Below are positions 42,123 through 52,500 of a DNA stretch of 64,000 nucleotides, piece by piece; position 1 is the stretch's first letter, and each line of letters begins with the position of its first letter. The notes under the pieces were generated by a model. The model was not told the origin of the DNA and did no database searches. It worked only from the letters and a program-made list of their open reading frames with translations. The stretch spans positions 1,205,200-1,269,199 of the forward strand of contig VUYV01000069.1 of NCBI GenBank assembly GCA_008711295.1. The letters run 5' to 3'. The translations under genes were made by a program, and so were the position numbers. Source of the DNA: Anarhynchus alexandrinus. Taxonomy: Eukaryota > Chordata > Aves > Charadriiformes > Charadriidae.

Positions 42123-42699
42123 TTTCAAAAGTTATCTAAAGCAAAAACCATCTAGGCCTCTACTTATAGGTGACCTTTTATATTTTCCATATATAGAGAA
42201 TTATTACAACACTTGTTGTGTTGCGAAGTCCTATCGTATACAATAGCAGTGCAAAGATAGTTTTGAACCGAGTTCAGTTACAGTCTGCAAAAAGATTCTC
42301 TGGGAGGATTTCATTTCATCTGGCTTTTGATGTATATAGTGTGGGTGTGCATATCTGAACTATTCATCCTAAGCTTCTTTTACAGTTGATGAAAAGAAAG
42401 AGGCTCTTCCAGGTGTGATTCATATAACTGTTTTAAGATATCTACTTTGGCATGAGACAAACTGCCATCAGAGTTTCTGTTTATGTTCTTTAACTGTGAA
42501 GGCAGCAAAATCAGTAGCTCAGATGTAGACACCTCCATTTGCTTTCCATGGCTCCAGTGGGCTTTGGATTAGGTCTTAAAAATGTGCCAGCTCTTTCCAC
42601 AGTGCTCAAAAGCAAAACTACCTCAGCATATTGATACTACAGACAGCAAGAACGCTTAATCACCCACAGGTTCTCCAGAAATTCCTGTGAGAAAAGCCA

Positions 42700-43450
42700 C
42701 ATGTTTTGTTGCAGGACTGCTGAGGGTTAAAGAACAGCAGGTGCCAATTGCCAATTGCAATGGTGCATCGACGACAGAATGGCACCAAGCGAGACTCCCT
42801 GATTCCCATCCATAACCTAATTTGTCGGCTAGAGAGCCAAGGAGTGATCAGCAAGGCTCGCTCACCCTTTAACAGCCCTATATGGCCAGTGCGAAAACCT
42901 AATGGAGAGTGGAGATTAACAGTAGGCTGTTGTGGCCTGAATGAAGTCACACCACCACCGAGTGCTGCCGTGCCAGGCATGTTACAACTTCAGTATGGAG
43001 TCAAAGGCAGCCAAGTGGTATGCAACAACTGACATTGCTAATGCCTTTTTCTCTATTCCTTTAGCAGCAGAGTGCAGGTCACAGTTTGCTTTCACCTGGA
43101 GAGGCGTCCAGTACTCCTGGAATCAACTGCCCCAGGGGTGGAAACACAGCCCTACTGTTTGCCGTGGACTGATCCAGACTGCACTGGAGAAAGGTGGAGC
43201 TCCGGAACACCTGCAATACACTGATGGCATAATTGTGTGGGGTAACACAGCAGAAGAAGTTTTCAAGAAAGGTAATAAAATAATCAAAATTCTTCTGAAA
43301 TCAGGTTTTGCTATAAAAAGAGTCAAGGTCAAGAGGCCTGCACAAGAGATCCAGTTTTTGGGAATTAAGTGGCAAGATGGTCAATGCCAGATTCCAATGG
43401 ATGTGATTAACAAAATAACAGCTATGTCATCACCTACTGACAAAAAGGCA
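42700..43450 (+). pseudogene. ERV pol remnant: reverse transcriptase domain
   Basis: This would copy viral RNA into DNA. The N-terminal part lies in the frame of 42748-43000, with the fingers motif SPIWPVRKPNGEWRL. A frameshift near 42985-43005 moves the reading into the frame of 42941-43471, which carries motif A (TDIANAFFSIPL, catalytic Asp codon at 43031-43033), LPQGWKHSP and the primer-grip-side sequence FLGIKWQDG. The catalytic YxDD box at 43217-43228 reads YTDG, so the last essential Asp is lost. Another frameshift follows near 43440-43480. An in-frame stop lies upstream at 42721. The sequence cannot encode an active enzyme. Domain assignment is secure from the ordered motifs. Confidence 0.92.
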
Positions 43451-44047
43451 TTGTGGGTTTCAGGAGAATGAATATGCCAGGTTATAGTTTGGTTGGGTTA
43501 TGAGACCTCTCTATGAAGTGAATGGAAAGAAAAATGATTGTACGTGGGGCCCTGAGCAACGACAAGCCTTTGAACAAATTTAACAAGAGACTGTGCACGT
43601 AGTAGCCCTTGGACCAGTCTGAACAGTACGGGAGATTAAAAATGTGCTCTACACTAAAAATGTGCAGCCAGGGACAATGGTCCTACCTGGACCCTATGGC
43701 AGTAAGCACCAGGGGAAACTCGAGGTCAACCCCTAGGATTTTGGAGTCGAGGATACAAAGGCTCTGAGGTCAACTATACTCCAACTGAGAAAGAAATCTT
43801 GGCAGCATATGAAGGAGTTAGAGCTGCTTCGGAATTAATTGGTACTGAAGCATGGCTCCTCCTGTCACCCTGATTACCAGTACCAGGCTGGATGTCCAAG
43901 GGTAAAGTTCCTTCTACTCATCGTGCCACCAATACTACCTGAAGTGAATGGGTTGCATTAATCACACAGTGGACTCAAATAGGAAACCCCAATCATCCAG
44001 GAATTGTAGAACTGATCACAAACTGGCCAGAAGACAAAGACTTTGGA
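43451..44047 (+). pseudogene. ERV pol remnant: RT thumb/connection region
   Basis: Reading in pieces gives a typical connection segment: WGPEQRQAFEQI followed by a stop, LGFWSRGYKGSE, YTPTEKEILAAYEGVRAAS and, near the end, GNPNHPGIVELITNWPEDKD. Several stops interrupt it (after QAFEQI, after LGPV, after LLLSP and before SEWVAL). It links the RT domain to the RNase H domain that follows. The order and motifs fit retroviral pol; no function remains. Confidence 0.85.
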
Positions 44048-44580
44048 ATGCCATCAGAAGAGGTGGTGACATGTGCTGAAGAAACCCCACTGTATAGTGA
44101 ACTCTCAGATAATGAGAAATGGTATGTTCTGTTCACTGATGGATCTTGTAGTATTGTAGGAAAACATCAAAGGTGGAAAGCTGCTGTGTGGAGTCCTACA
44201 CAACAAGTCACAGAAGTGGCTGAAGGAGAAGGTGAATCGAGTCAGTTTGCAGAGGTAGAAGCCATACAGCTGTTTTTAGACATTGCTGAACAAGAGATGT
44301 GGCCGGTAGTCTATCTCTGTATTGACTCATGGATGGTGGCAAATGCTCTGCGGGGGTGGTTAAAACAGGGGAAGCAGAGCAACTGGCAGCACAAAGGTTA
44401 ACTCATCTGGGCTGCTGAATTGTGGCAAGATATTGCTGACCGGCTAGGGAAACTAGTCGTAAAGGTACATCATATAGATGCCCGCATACTCATGAGTCGG
44501 GCCACTGAGGAACATCAAAAGAATCAGCAAGTGGATCAGGCTGCTACGATTTTCCGGACAGATTTCGACTGGTAACATAA
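44048..44580 (+). pseudogene. ERV pol remnant: RNase H domain
   Basis: The domain would degrade the RNA strand of the RNA:DNA hybrid. The first catalytic Asp lies in FTDGSC (codon 44138-44140), the Glu in FAEVEAI (44252-44254) and the second Asp in CIDSWMVANAL (44324-44326). A stop at about 44399-44401 (after QHKG) interrupts the frame. The reading continues in the same region with WQDIADRLGKLVVKVHHIDA and the C-terminal EEHQKNQQVDQAA segment, then a further stop after DFDW. The key acidic positions are still visible although the frame is broken. Confidence 0.9.
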
Positions 44581-44776
44581 GGGTGAACTATTTTTAACTC
44601 GATGGGTGCATGACACTTCAGGTCATCAACGAAGGGATGCAACATATAAATGGGCTCATGACCGAGGGGTGGATTTAACTATAGATGCTATTGCACAGGT
44701 TATCCACAATTGTGAAACGTGTGCTGAAATCAAGCAAGCTAAACGGTTAAAACATTTGTGGTATGGGGGATAATGG
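44581..44776 (+). pseudogene. ERV pol remnant: integrase N-terminal zinc-binding domain
   Basis: The HHCC zinc signature is complete: His codons at 44609-44611 and 44624-44626 (HDTSGH) and Cys codons at 44711-44713 and 44720-44722 (CETC). It is followed by KQAKRLKHLWYGG and a stop, after which the integrase core starts. The finger normally helps integrase form multimers on viral DNA ends. Confidence 0.88.
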
Positions 44777-45133
44777 TTGAAATATAAATATGGGGAGGCC
44801 TGGAAAATTGACCATGTCACACTCCCTGAACCTTCCCAGGGTAAGCGCTACGTTTTCACAATGGTAGAAGCAAGCACCGGATGGCTGGAAACCTTTGCTG
44901 TGCCCCATGCCACCACCTGGAATACTATCCTGGGCCTTGAAAAGCAAGTCTTGTGGATACATGGCACTCCAGGAAGAATTGAGACAGACAATGGGACTCA
45001 TTTTAAAAACAATCTTATAAGTAATTGGGCCAAAGAATACGGCATTGAGTGTGTATCTCATATCCCCTCTCATGCACCAGCTGCCTAGAAAATTGAACGA
45101 TACAACAGACTGTTAAAAAATACCCTGAAAGCA
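44777..45133 (+). pseudogene. ERV pol remnant: integrase catalytic core (DDE)
   Basis: All three catalytic acidic codons are present: Asp in WKIDHV (44810-44812), Asp in IETDNGTHF (44987-44989) and Glu in KIERYN (45095-45097). A premature stop at 45086-45088 lies just three codons before the Glu. The spacing of the last two residues (35 residues between them) fits the D,D35E pattern of retroviral integrases. The best-preserved part of the element, but not translatable as one protein. Confidence 0.92.
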
Positions 45134-45445
45134 ATGGGGGGTGAAATCTCTAAAAATCGGGACAAGCATTTAGCACAAGCTACCTGGTTAGTTAACACCA
45201 GGGGATCCATCAATAGAGCTGGTCCTGCTCAATCAGACCTTTTACACACTGTAGAAGCGAATGAAGTCCCTGTGGTGCATGAAAGGAGTATATTAGGAAT
45301 ACTAGGTTTTTCCTACTTCGGGCAAAGGCAAACCCATTCGTGGGACTGTTTTTGCTCAAGGACCTGGATGTACTTGGTGGGTGATGCTGAAGAATGGAGA
45401 AGTTCAATATGTGTCTTGAGGAAATTTAACCCTGGGTGAGAATAC
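45134..45445 (+). pseudogene. ERV pol remnant: integrase C-terminal region
   Basis: The frame continues from the core (KAMGGEISKN, TWLVNTRGSINRAGPAQ) and shifts near 45310. In the shifted frame the SH3-like DNA-binding end is seen (FAQGPGCTWWVMLKNGEV) with a stop and the probable pol terminus at about 45440. No LTR or envelope follows. Confidence 0.85.
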
Positions 45446-45542
45446 TGAATTTTGAGCTGTATGAGGTTAATTGTTATATAATACTAACAGTATTCAGCAG
45501 GTGTTTTTCACAATGACATAGTGGTGATGAAACCTGACCTAG

Positions 45543-46225
45543 CTTCATCAAGTGGTGTCAGCCGCAAAGGGCAGGTATCCCTTTAAGGATGATAAGTGCC
45601 TCAGACAACTGGCTGTGCAAGAGGGGATTTATGGTGATTGGTGAGTGAATGTAGACCCTAATGAAATGCCATGCAAACAACCTATGTTGCGGGAGTTTGT
45701 GCAGAGTGCACCATCAATGTATTCCCACACATTGTCAACAATGGTCTGGGGAGGATCTGATGCCAACACACCAACTGTAAATGAAGTGGCTAACAGAGTA
45801 TGACAGTACAAAGACAACCTCTCTCTTCCCCTCTCTGTGGCAGCCGTGGAAAAACTGGCTGAGAAAACTGAGAAAATAACCAAGAAAATGGATGAGCAAA
45901 ATGAGAAAATGATTGAGAAAATGGCAAAGAAAAATGAGAAATTGTTTGATAAACTGTTTGATAAACAGTTCAGGATGGAGGAAAGATCCCACTCTTCCCC
46001 TCCATGGACCCATGTTGCAGCCGTTAGGAGAAGACTCTCTCCTATGAGACCGGCTCAAGAGAGACAGAACACCACTCTCCAACAATGACCGCTGCCACTA
46101 TTCCAGCCTCGACAACAAGCTCTGTCACTACTCCACCTGTTCCAACAACAAGTACCGCTGCTACTCAGACTCGATTAGTACCAGTACAAGTTGTCCCGGT
46201 GACCAGGAAGCAGAAAAAGAGTTAA
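45543..46225 (+). pseudogene. Gag-like remnant downstream of pol
   Basis: One frame is open from 45543 to 46088 except for stops at 45642-45644 and 45801-45803. It encodes a short N-terminal segment (RYPFKDDKCLRQLAVQEG), MYSHTLSTMVWGG, and then a highly charged coiled coil of EK/MIEKM-type heptads at about 45846-45985. A change of frame at about 46085 continues with a Thr/Pro/Ser-rich linker and a basic end (RKQKKS). Charged coiled coil plus a Thr/Pro linker with no membrane segment fits gag matrix-side sequence better than env. It lies 3' of pol, the reverse of normal retroviral order. The gag assignment is inferred from composition and context. Confidence 0.5.
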
Positions 46226-46244
46226 GCTCGTTCCCCTGCCCCTT

Positions 46245-46395
46245 ATGACAAAGACCAGATGGCATGGGAGAGATTCTTCTGATGAAGATCTAGGAGAGGG
46301 TCCTTCTAAAGCAGACAAAGGAAAGGGTCTTTCTAAAGCAGATCAGGGAAAGAGTCCTTCTCAGGCAGCGTCAATGCATAGACTGGGATTGAAGG
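46245..46395 (+). pseudogene. Lys/Ser-rich repeat tail of the gag-like remnant
   Basis: The frame from 46245 contains a partly duplicated motif (GPSKADKG, GLSKADQG, SPSQA), coming from a roughly 24-base unit repeated three times in the DNA. It probably continues the gag-like sequence after a further stop or frameshift. It fades by about 46400. Confidence 0.4.
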
Positions 46396-46526
46396 CATGT
46401 ATAGTCTGTCTTCTACATTCTCAGGTGACAGGGGAGCATGAAATCTGTCAGCATAGATCCAGAAGAATATACGTTTCTGAATTCATTGGGAATTTTACCT
46501 CAAAATGTGGTCCTTTCAGATACTAC

Positions 46527-46543
46527 AGAGAGAGAGAGAGAGA
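46527..46543 (+). repeat. (AG)n microsatellite
   Basis: Eight AG units near the right edge of the ERV-like block. Confidence 0.85.
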
Positions 46544-46550
46544 AAGATAA

Positions 46551-49500
46551 CACCAAATTGCCTATTTTCTCCACTGCCTGTAACATTTAGGGTAACTCAA
46601 GTTGATGCTTAATTTTGATTTTCAGTTTCAGAAAGATTTTTTCATCTGAGTATGAAAGCAGAATAAGAAATACTTTCCATTATGGAAATCCAACCTGTAC
46701 AAACGTTAAAAATTGAAACACAACTGCTAAACTGGCTCTACACTAAACCTATGAAGGAAACCAGGGGAGTTTGTCAGAGTCATGTTTTCTCTACAGTGAT
46801 CCATTTGCCACAGACCAACAGTAATTATTGATCTCACCTAACCTAAGCCATGTAAATGTCAGGCATATAGCACTTTTCCTGGCTTCTTCTATGTTCTGAG
46901 AAAAGATGCTGGCCCCTCAGGAGGACGCTCCATCCAATTCTGACTTAGACACCTGCTTGGGTGTTGATATTCATGACTTCTTCCATCTGAACTGTTGAGC
47001 TGGCTGTCACACAAGAAGGGCATTGTCTATCCTTCTCCAAGTACCTTTCAACAGGGAGAACGGCCAGACTTTCAGTGCAACTCATGAAATGGGCTTTCTT
47101 AATGTTTTGAAAAATAAAAGGTGATTTTTTGAACTTACAGTACATTCTTTTCATCTTCACTAGATAAAATCCAAGTTCAGTTAAGACTGAAATGCGGGGA
47201 ACTAGGAGTAAAGTTTTCCAGTAAAGCCACACTAGGTCAAGCAAAAACCCACATGCAGAGAAAGTATGAAGTGTGAAACCTACATTAAGAGAAATTTTAA
47301 CTTCTTTATTTCCTGGCACTTGGGGTTCTACTTTTTATTGGACATAGGTAGAACATTCAACTTAAGTCAATTTTCTGGTTTTGAGGCCTAAGTGAATAGA
47401 AAGATGACATTGCAAATTAGCACAAGAAGTCTCCTTTTTTACAAAGTTTCACACTAGTTTGTTATACATTGGGACTAGTAATTTCTCCTTTTCCTCCACT
47501 CCAGTGATAACAGTGACAATAAAAACAGTCTTTAAACTTTCAAAATCCCATTTATCCTCTCTTAAAAATAAGTTTTAGGCTTTTTAATTACTCAGGCATA
47601 TTTAAAAATATCGATCATTCTTTTCACACTTTTTATTATTTGGTTACTCAGAATCCTCTAATTGTTCAAAAAAAGCACATTTGCAGTATAGCATATACAA
47701 TTTTTTTAACTCTGTTGTCTGTAATTCTTAGTTGAGGAAATGAGATACATATATGGAAAAATAGAGTGCATGGATATATACAGTATACAGGTACATATAT
47801 ACTCAGAAATGTAGTTACTGGAAGAAAAGTATTCAACATAGTTCCAGTAGATATTGAAATGGTACATATTTAAGGGGAGAGAAATTAAAATCTAAATTCA
47901 CAGCTCAGTGGAGAGCATCCGTGTGTACAACAGATAAACATAGAGTACCCAATTAAGATTCCTAAATGCTTTGTATTTACCCAAAATAAAAGTCCTATGG
48001 GGTCTAGGGCAGAGAGTTTCTTGTTCCAAAAAGAGGTTTATCAGCAGGTATTGGCTAGCTCAAGTGGCACATTGGCACTAGCACAAAGACCTCACTTGTT
48101 TGATGGGCAGGTTCCATAGCACGTTAAGCCAGATTTTTCTGGTCTTAAACATCCTCTTATGAATTGTCTGGCTGTTCATTGGTGGTAAGGTTAAAGAGAG
48201 ATAGTACTTGTAAACTTGTGGATTACTTTGAGAGCGTATGTCAGTTTATCCCCTGATAGGCACCAAAGAATCTTTAAGATGACACCATCACTCGAAAATA
48301 GTAATCACAAATGCATATTTTATGTTCATGCTTTGATATTCAACTGAAAGGCACTACAGCATTTACAATCTGTCCACAGTTACACAAAACCAGGAGAGTT
48401 TATTGCTATTTTAGGACCTGGGAAGCTTCAGGCATAGACAACTCAAAAAAGGAGTCACAACAGTACAAACAGATTTGGAACAAATTTGAGAGATGAAAAT
48501 AAAATGTGTCCCCACAATACAATCATGTAGCTCATAGCTGATTTTAACATATGAAGTTATCTCCCTGTATTGTGGCTTTTTCACAGCTCCAGAGGAGGGG
48601 GCTAGTGACTGTGGGGTGATGAGAGAAAAAATGGTGAATCAGGGCATCACAGTCTTTTTCCGTCTTTTCCTATGAGGAGAGATATCCACCCAGTTTAGGG
48701 TATCTTTCTCAGCCTGTTGCTACAGCTATATTAACAATGTGTGTGAAGAAGGCAACCAGTCATCCACCCACCTTCTTTTCCCCTCCCTTCCCCCTTCCAC
48801 TAGTTCTTCTAGCTGCACAGGCTTTCCACTTCACACTGGTGCTTGCTTTAAGGCAACTATCACAGGAATATAAAGAAGTCGTTTGTGCCTACTGTTTTGT
48901 TGTTGTTTTTCATCTATTCCATCATCTTTAATTGATTTTTTTTTTTTCTGGGAACAGAACAAATTAATCTGAAAGAAATGCCCCAGTAAAACTGGGCTAA
49001 GAAGTATTATCCCCTAATGGTCCTTAATGTAGTATAGCTTAGTACTAATTATTCATTACTCGGGAGTCTGGACTGCATTCAGTGCACACATTAATTCCCA
49101 TTACTTGTGTGCTCTGAAGGCACAACGCTACAGGCATTGGGATTTAAAGATTTTTTTCTCTTCTCCTGTTTTGTCTTTTCATGGACTTATAAAAGGACCA
49201 GTAGGTTTAATGAGTTACAAGCCATTGGAAATAATGACAGCATTTCTTCTGTGCTTCCTCTCCTTCCAACTAAAGTTGATTTTGGAAGACAAGCCGCATG
49301 CATTAGAATCCAGGCATTACTTTAACTCACCTTTTTATTCTGCAAAATGATAAGTACACTTAAGGTGTGACTGTGTTTCTGACTGACTTTTTAAGAATAT
49401 GAATTTCTGATAGTCGTTTTCTGACAAGCATAAAAAGAATCTTACTTTGAAGACTTTAATCTGTGTTAAATTGTGGTAAAGTTGGCCAATGAATTTAGAA

Positions 49501-52500
49501 GTTACTAATAATTTGCTAAGAAGGTGATGTGGCAGACCTGCAAATAAGGAAATTGAAGAAGCCTCCACTCCTTAAACATGGGATGAAGAAAAATTGTCAA
49601 ATCCATAGCTAATATTAAACCCAGTATTGACTTAATATAAAATTTAGTGCTCTATTTACAGATTCATTATATATCAAAGCTAAATGAATGACTCCACAAA
49701 TACCCTTGAAAAGGAACTGAAAGATCAATTGACAGTTTGGTGGTGCTGCTAAGTTATTAGAAAACCCGATTTTTGAGAGTTTTATAAGGACCTCATGATA
49801 ATGAGTTAAATTGAATTCAGTGTAAATTAATATAAAAAATGTGAAAAAGCTCTTAATGTCTAGATACAATACTAGACCATGAACTAAATATTTCCACTTA
49901 GGAAAAAGAACTAGAGTATTTCAACGGAAAATACAGTGCTCAGCAGGGGCCAGCAAAGTAAATGGAATCACAAAAAGTGAACAGAAAATAAAGCAGAACA
50001 TGGCATGCTACCACTGTAGAAAAAGAACGTCTGCATCTTGGCTACCGTTTGCACTACTGCTGCCCCAGGCAGGCATGGCGAGGGTGGTCAGACAGACAGA
50101 CGGGCTTCAGTGTGAGGAGTCGCTAACAGGATTACAGCATTCAGCCTGCAAAAAAAAGTTCCAAAGAGAATATGAGAAAAGCCTGCAGAATCCTAAGGGA
50201 CTTGAAAAAGCTAAAGAGAGATTTTTAACTACCATTTCATAAACCAGAAAGAACCTATATAGAATTGAGCTGATTCAGGACAGGTTTGTATAAAATATAG
50301 CTGTGAAACTCTTTGGCACGCTGCACTGTGCATGCTAAAATTTTTATGTGGTTTGTGAAAGTAGTTGAACGAATTCATCGAAGAAAAATTCCTCTCCAGC
50401 TAACAAGGCAAAACCTGCCACCTCTAGGTTAGGATTTCTGAACTGTAACTGCTAGAGGCTATATTGGGAAAGTATCACTACTGCTTGCTTTGTTCTTACA
50501 TCTCTCTCTGATATCTGCTATTGTTTGCTATCACAGACAGAGTCTATGGATAGACTAACATTTTTTCTATTCCAGCTTGATGATTTTTATGTTCTCTTCT
50601 TTCTTCTTCTTTAAAAAATCTGATTTAACAGTCCATGACCTTAGTCCTTTTTAGCCTGTTGACATCTCTAGAGACAGTTTTTTTAATCCAAAAATTAGGA
50701 GCAAAAGCATAAAATTTAAACAAGTTTCTGCCCAGGACCACAACAACAGTTTTAACGATTACTTTGCTATACACCACAAATATTTATATATTAATAATCA
50801 CATAGATCTCAACTGAGATGGCCTCAATTCTAGCTGACAAAAAGGAGTGTATAATTTTGGTCTGAAGCTTTTGAAACACATGGATTCAGTTCTTGGTTTT
50901 CTAGGGATCCCAGTGGTATTTAGTCATATTTAAGGCACTGAAGGGTATTTTCCCCAGCTAACATTTGGCCTTTAATGGAGTATAGGAAACTAATCTATGG
51001 ATGCTTTTGGGTTGTGAAATTATTTGTCAGGCAGAGCTTTAATTTGCTTGCTCTTAGAATGTGTCTAACTAATAGGATATGTACACTGCATGGTATGCCC
51101 CATAGTCCTGCTTCCCAGATCATCCTGATAAGGAAAGCTTCTGGAAAGTGTTTTTACTCCTGTCCTGCCTAAGTACAGCATTTTTTGCCATTGGAAGTCA
51201 GTTGAAGTGAGGCCAGAGGAGACATGAACTATTTGACCACAATCTGGATGTACGTTAAAATGATACCTGTATGCACACCCAATTTAGGACCTCTAAGGCC
51301 CTCACGTTCCATACATGTATATATGTAACCTGATTTAATAAGACTCCTCAAAGGCGCTGAAGTTTTTTTGGGGAGCTATATTAAGTGGCCTTATAGCAGC
51401 ATCCTAACTCAATCAGCTAAGGTTTTCCAAACAGATGTAATATGATAATCCTCCTCCAAGTCTCTGATCTGAAGCCTAAAATAAAGATTAAAAAAAAAAA
51501 AAGGAGAGGAAAAATATTGACATCAGGCCCAAAAAGAATTGCTTTTTTCAGGATTACTGTGTTTTCCAGGCTAATAACTTGAAGGAAAAGGAAGATGGGG
51601 ACAACATTCTTCATGGGTCAGAATAAACCATTACTTACAGGCTGTTTTCTTATGAAACTCTTCTCTAAATAGAGACCACTGAGTCAAATGTAACATTTCA
51701 TTCACACTCGGTGTAGAATCTTCTTATTTCTTTCCTGTGGTGTTTTTCTTGAAACCAAGGAAAGAATAGCTTACAGACCTCAAGGTTATTTCAGACCCAT
51801 AAAAAATTAAAGAGCAGGAACTTCAGAGCACAGGAGATAATCCTTTGGTAAAGAAACCAGAACACAGTCCCACCCACAGCATCTCTTTATTTTCAGACAG
51901 ATGTAATTTGTTGATGTATTTTGCAACAGATATAAAATTCCTTTTCTGTCCTGTTGACATTTCTATAAGCTCAATTCTGCGTACTGTTTGTAAACAAAGT
52001 CTCTATTTTTTTTTTATATAAGAAGACACACCGTAAATCTCTCCTTCACTTTAAAAGCCCTTCCACTTCATTGTATTTAGAAAACCTACACTGAGCTGTG
52101 ACTGAAATCTATGGGACCTTTACCATTTACTTAAAGGAAAGCAGGATAAGGTCCTTATTGATTCAGAGTGATTAATATGTATGATGCTTCTGGAGTTAGT
52201 GCAGCTTCTTCAGACTTGTTTTTATAGCTAACTGTAGGAATAGAACAACAAAGATCTGCATTTCTTTGCATACCACTCAACAAACATTACATCTGTCAAG
52301 TTTTCCTTTTCCATTGTCAGATCTAAACAGAGCTCTTTTGATATGAGATTACTGATGCTGACATTAGCTGATCATTTATAAAAACAAACTCAACATCTTG
52401 AATGCACCTTAAAAAAACCAAGAAAACAGTACATGGCTTCAATTCTGAATAGAGACTAATCATTCTGTTTTATCTGTATGCCAAAAAGCGCAATTCCAAC

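Larger units (their letters stand above)
35021..42664. other. Gene-free stretch
   Basis: No recognisable exon. It contains a GGAA repeat (35057-35073), a TGTCTT repeat (37255-37275), two copies of aggtatagt (40015-40032) and a TTTA repeat (42101-42122). A 136-codon minus-strand frame at 36367-36777 has no family motif and no splice or context support; I treat it as chance. About 40680-41000 is slightly GC-richer without an identifiable feature. Confidence 0.55.
42665..46550 (+). mobile_element. Decayed endogenous retrovirus fragment, pol followed by gag-like sequence
   Basis: A block of about 3.9 kb whose codon use and GC content differ from the AT-rich flanks. Pol domains run in normal order on the plus strand: reverse transcriptase, connection, RNase H, integrase zinc finger, integrase core and integrase C-terminus. 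About 100 bases after the end of pol there is gag-like sequence: a basic/acidic coiled coil, then a Thr/Pro-rich linker and Lys/Ser repeats. No protease, dUTPase or envelope is recognised and no LTR adjoins either side, so the element is an internal fragment. Multiple stops and frameshifts make it non-coding. The pol type resembles avian ERV-L/class III-like elements by general motif pattern; exact family assignment needs a search. Confidence 0.88.

Noticed and set aside
45629..46085. Minus-strand frames of 84-116 codons with hydrophobic residues
   Set aside because: Antisense of the EK-rich coiled coil gives Leu/Phe-rich sequence that mimics a membrane protein.
46945..47319. 124-codon minus-strand frame
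   Set aside because: No family resemblance and no supporting context beyond an open frame.
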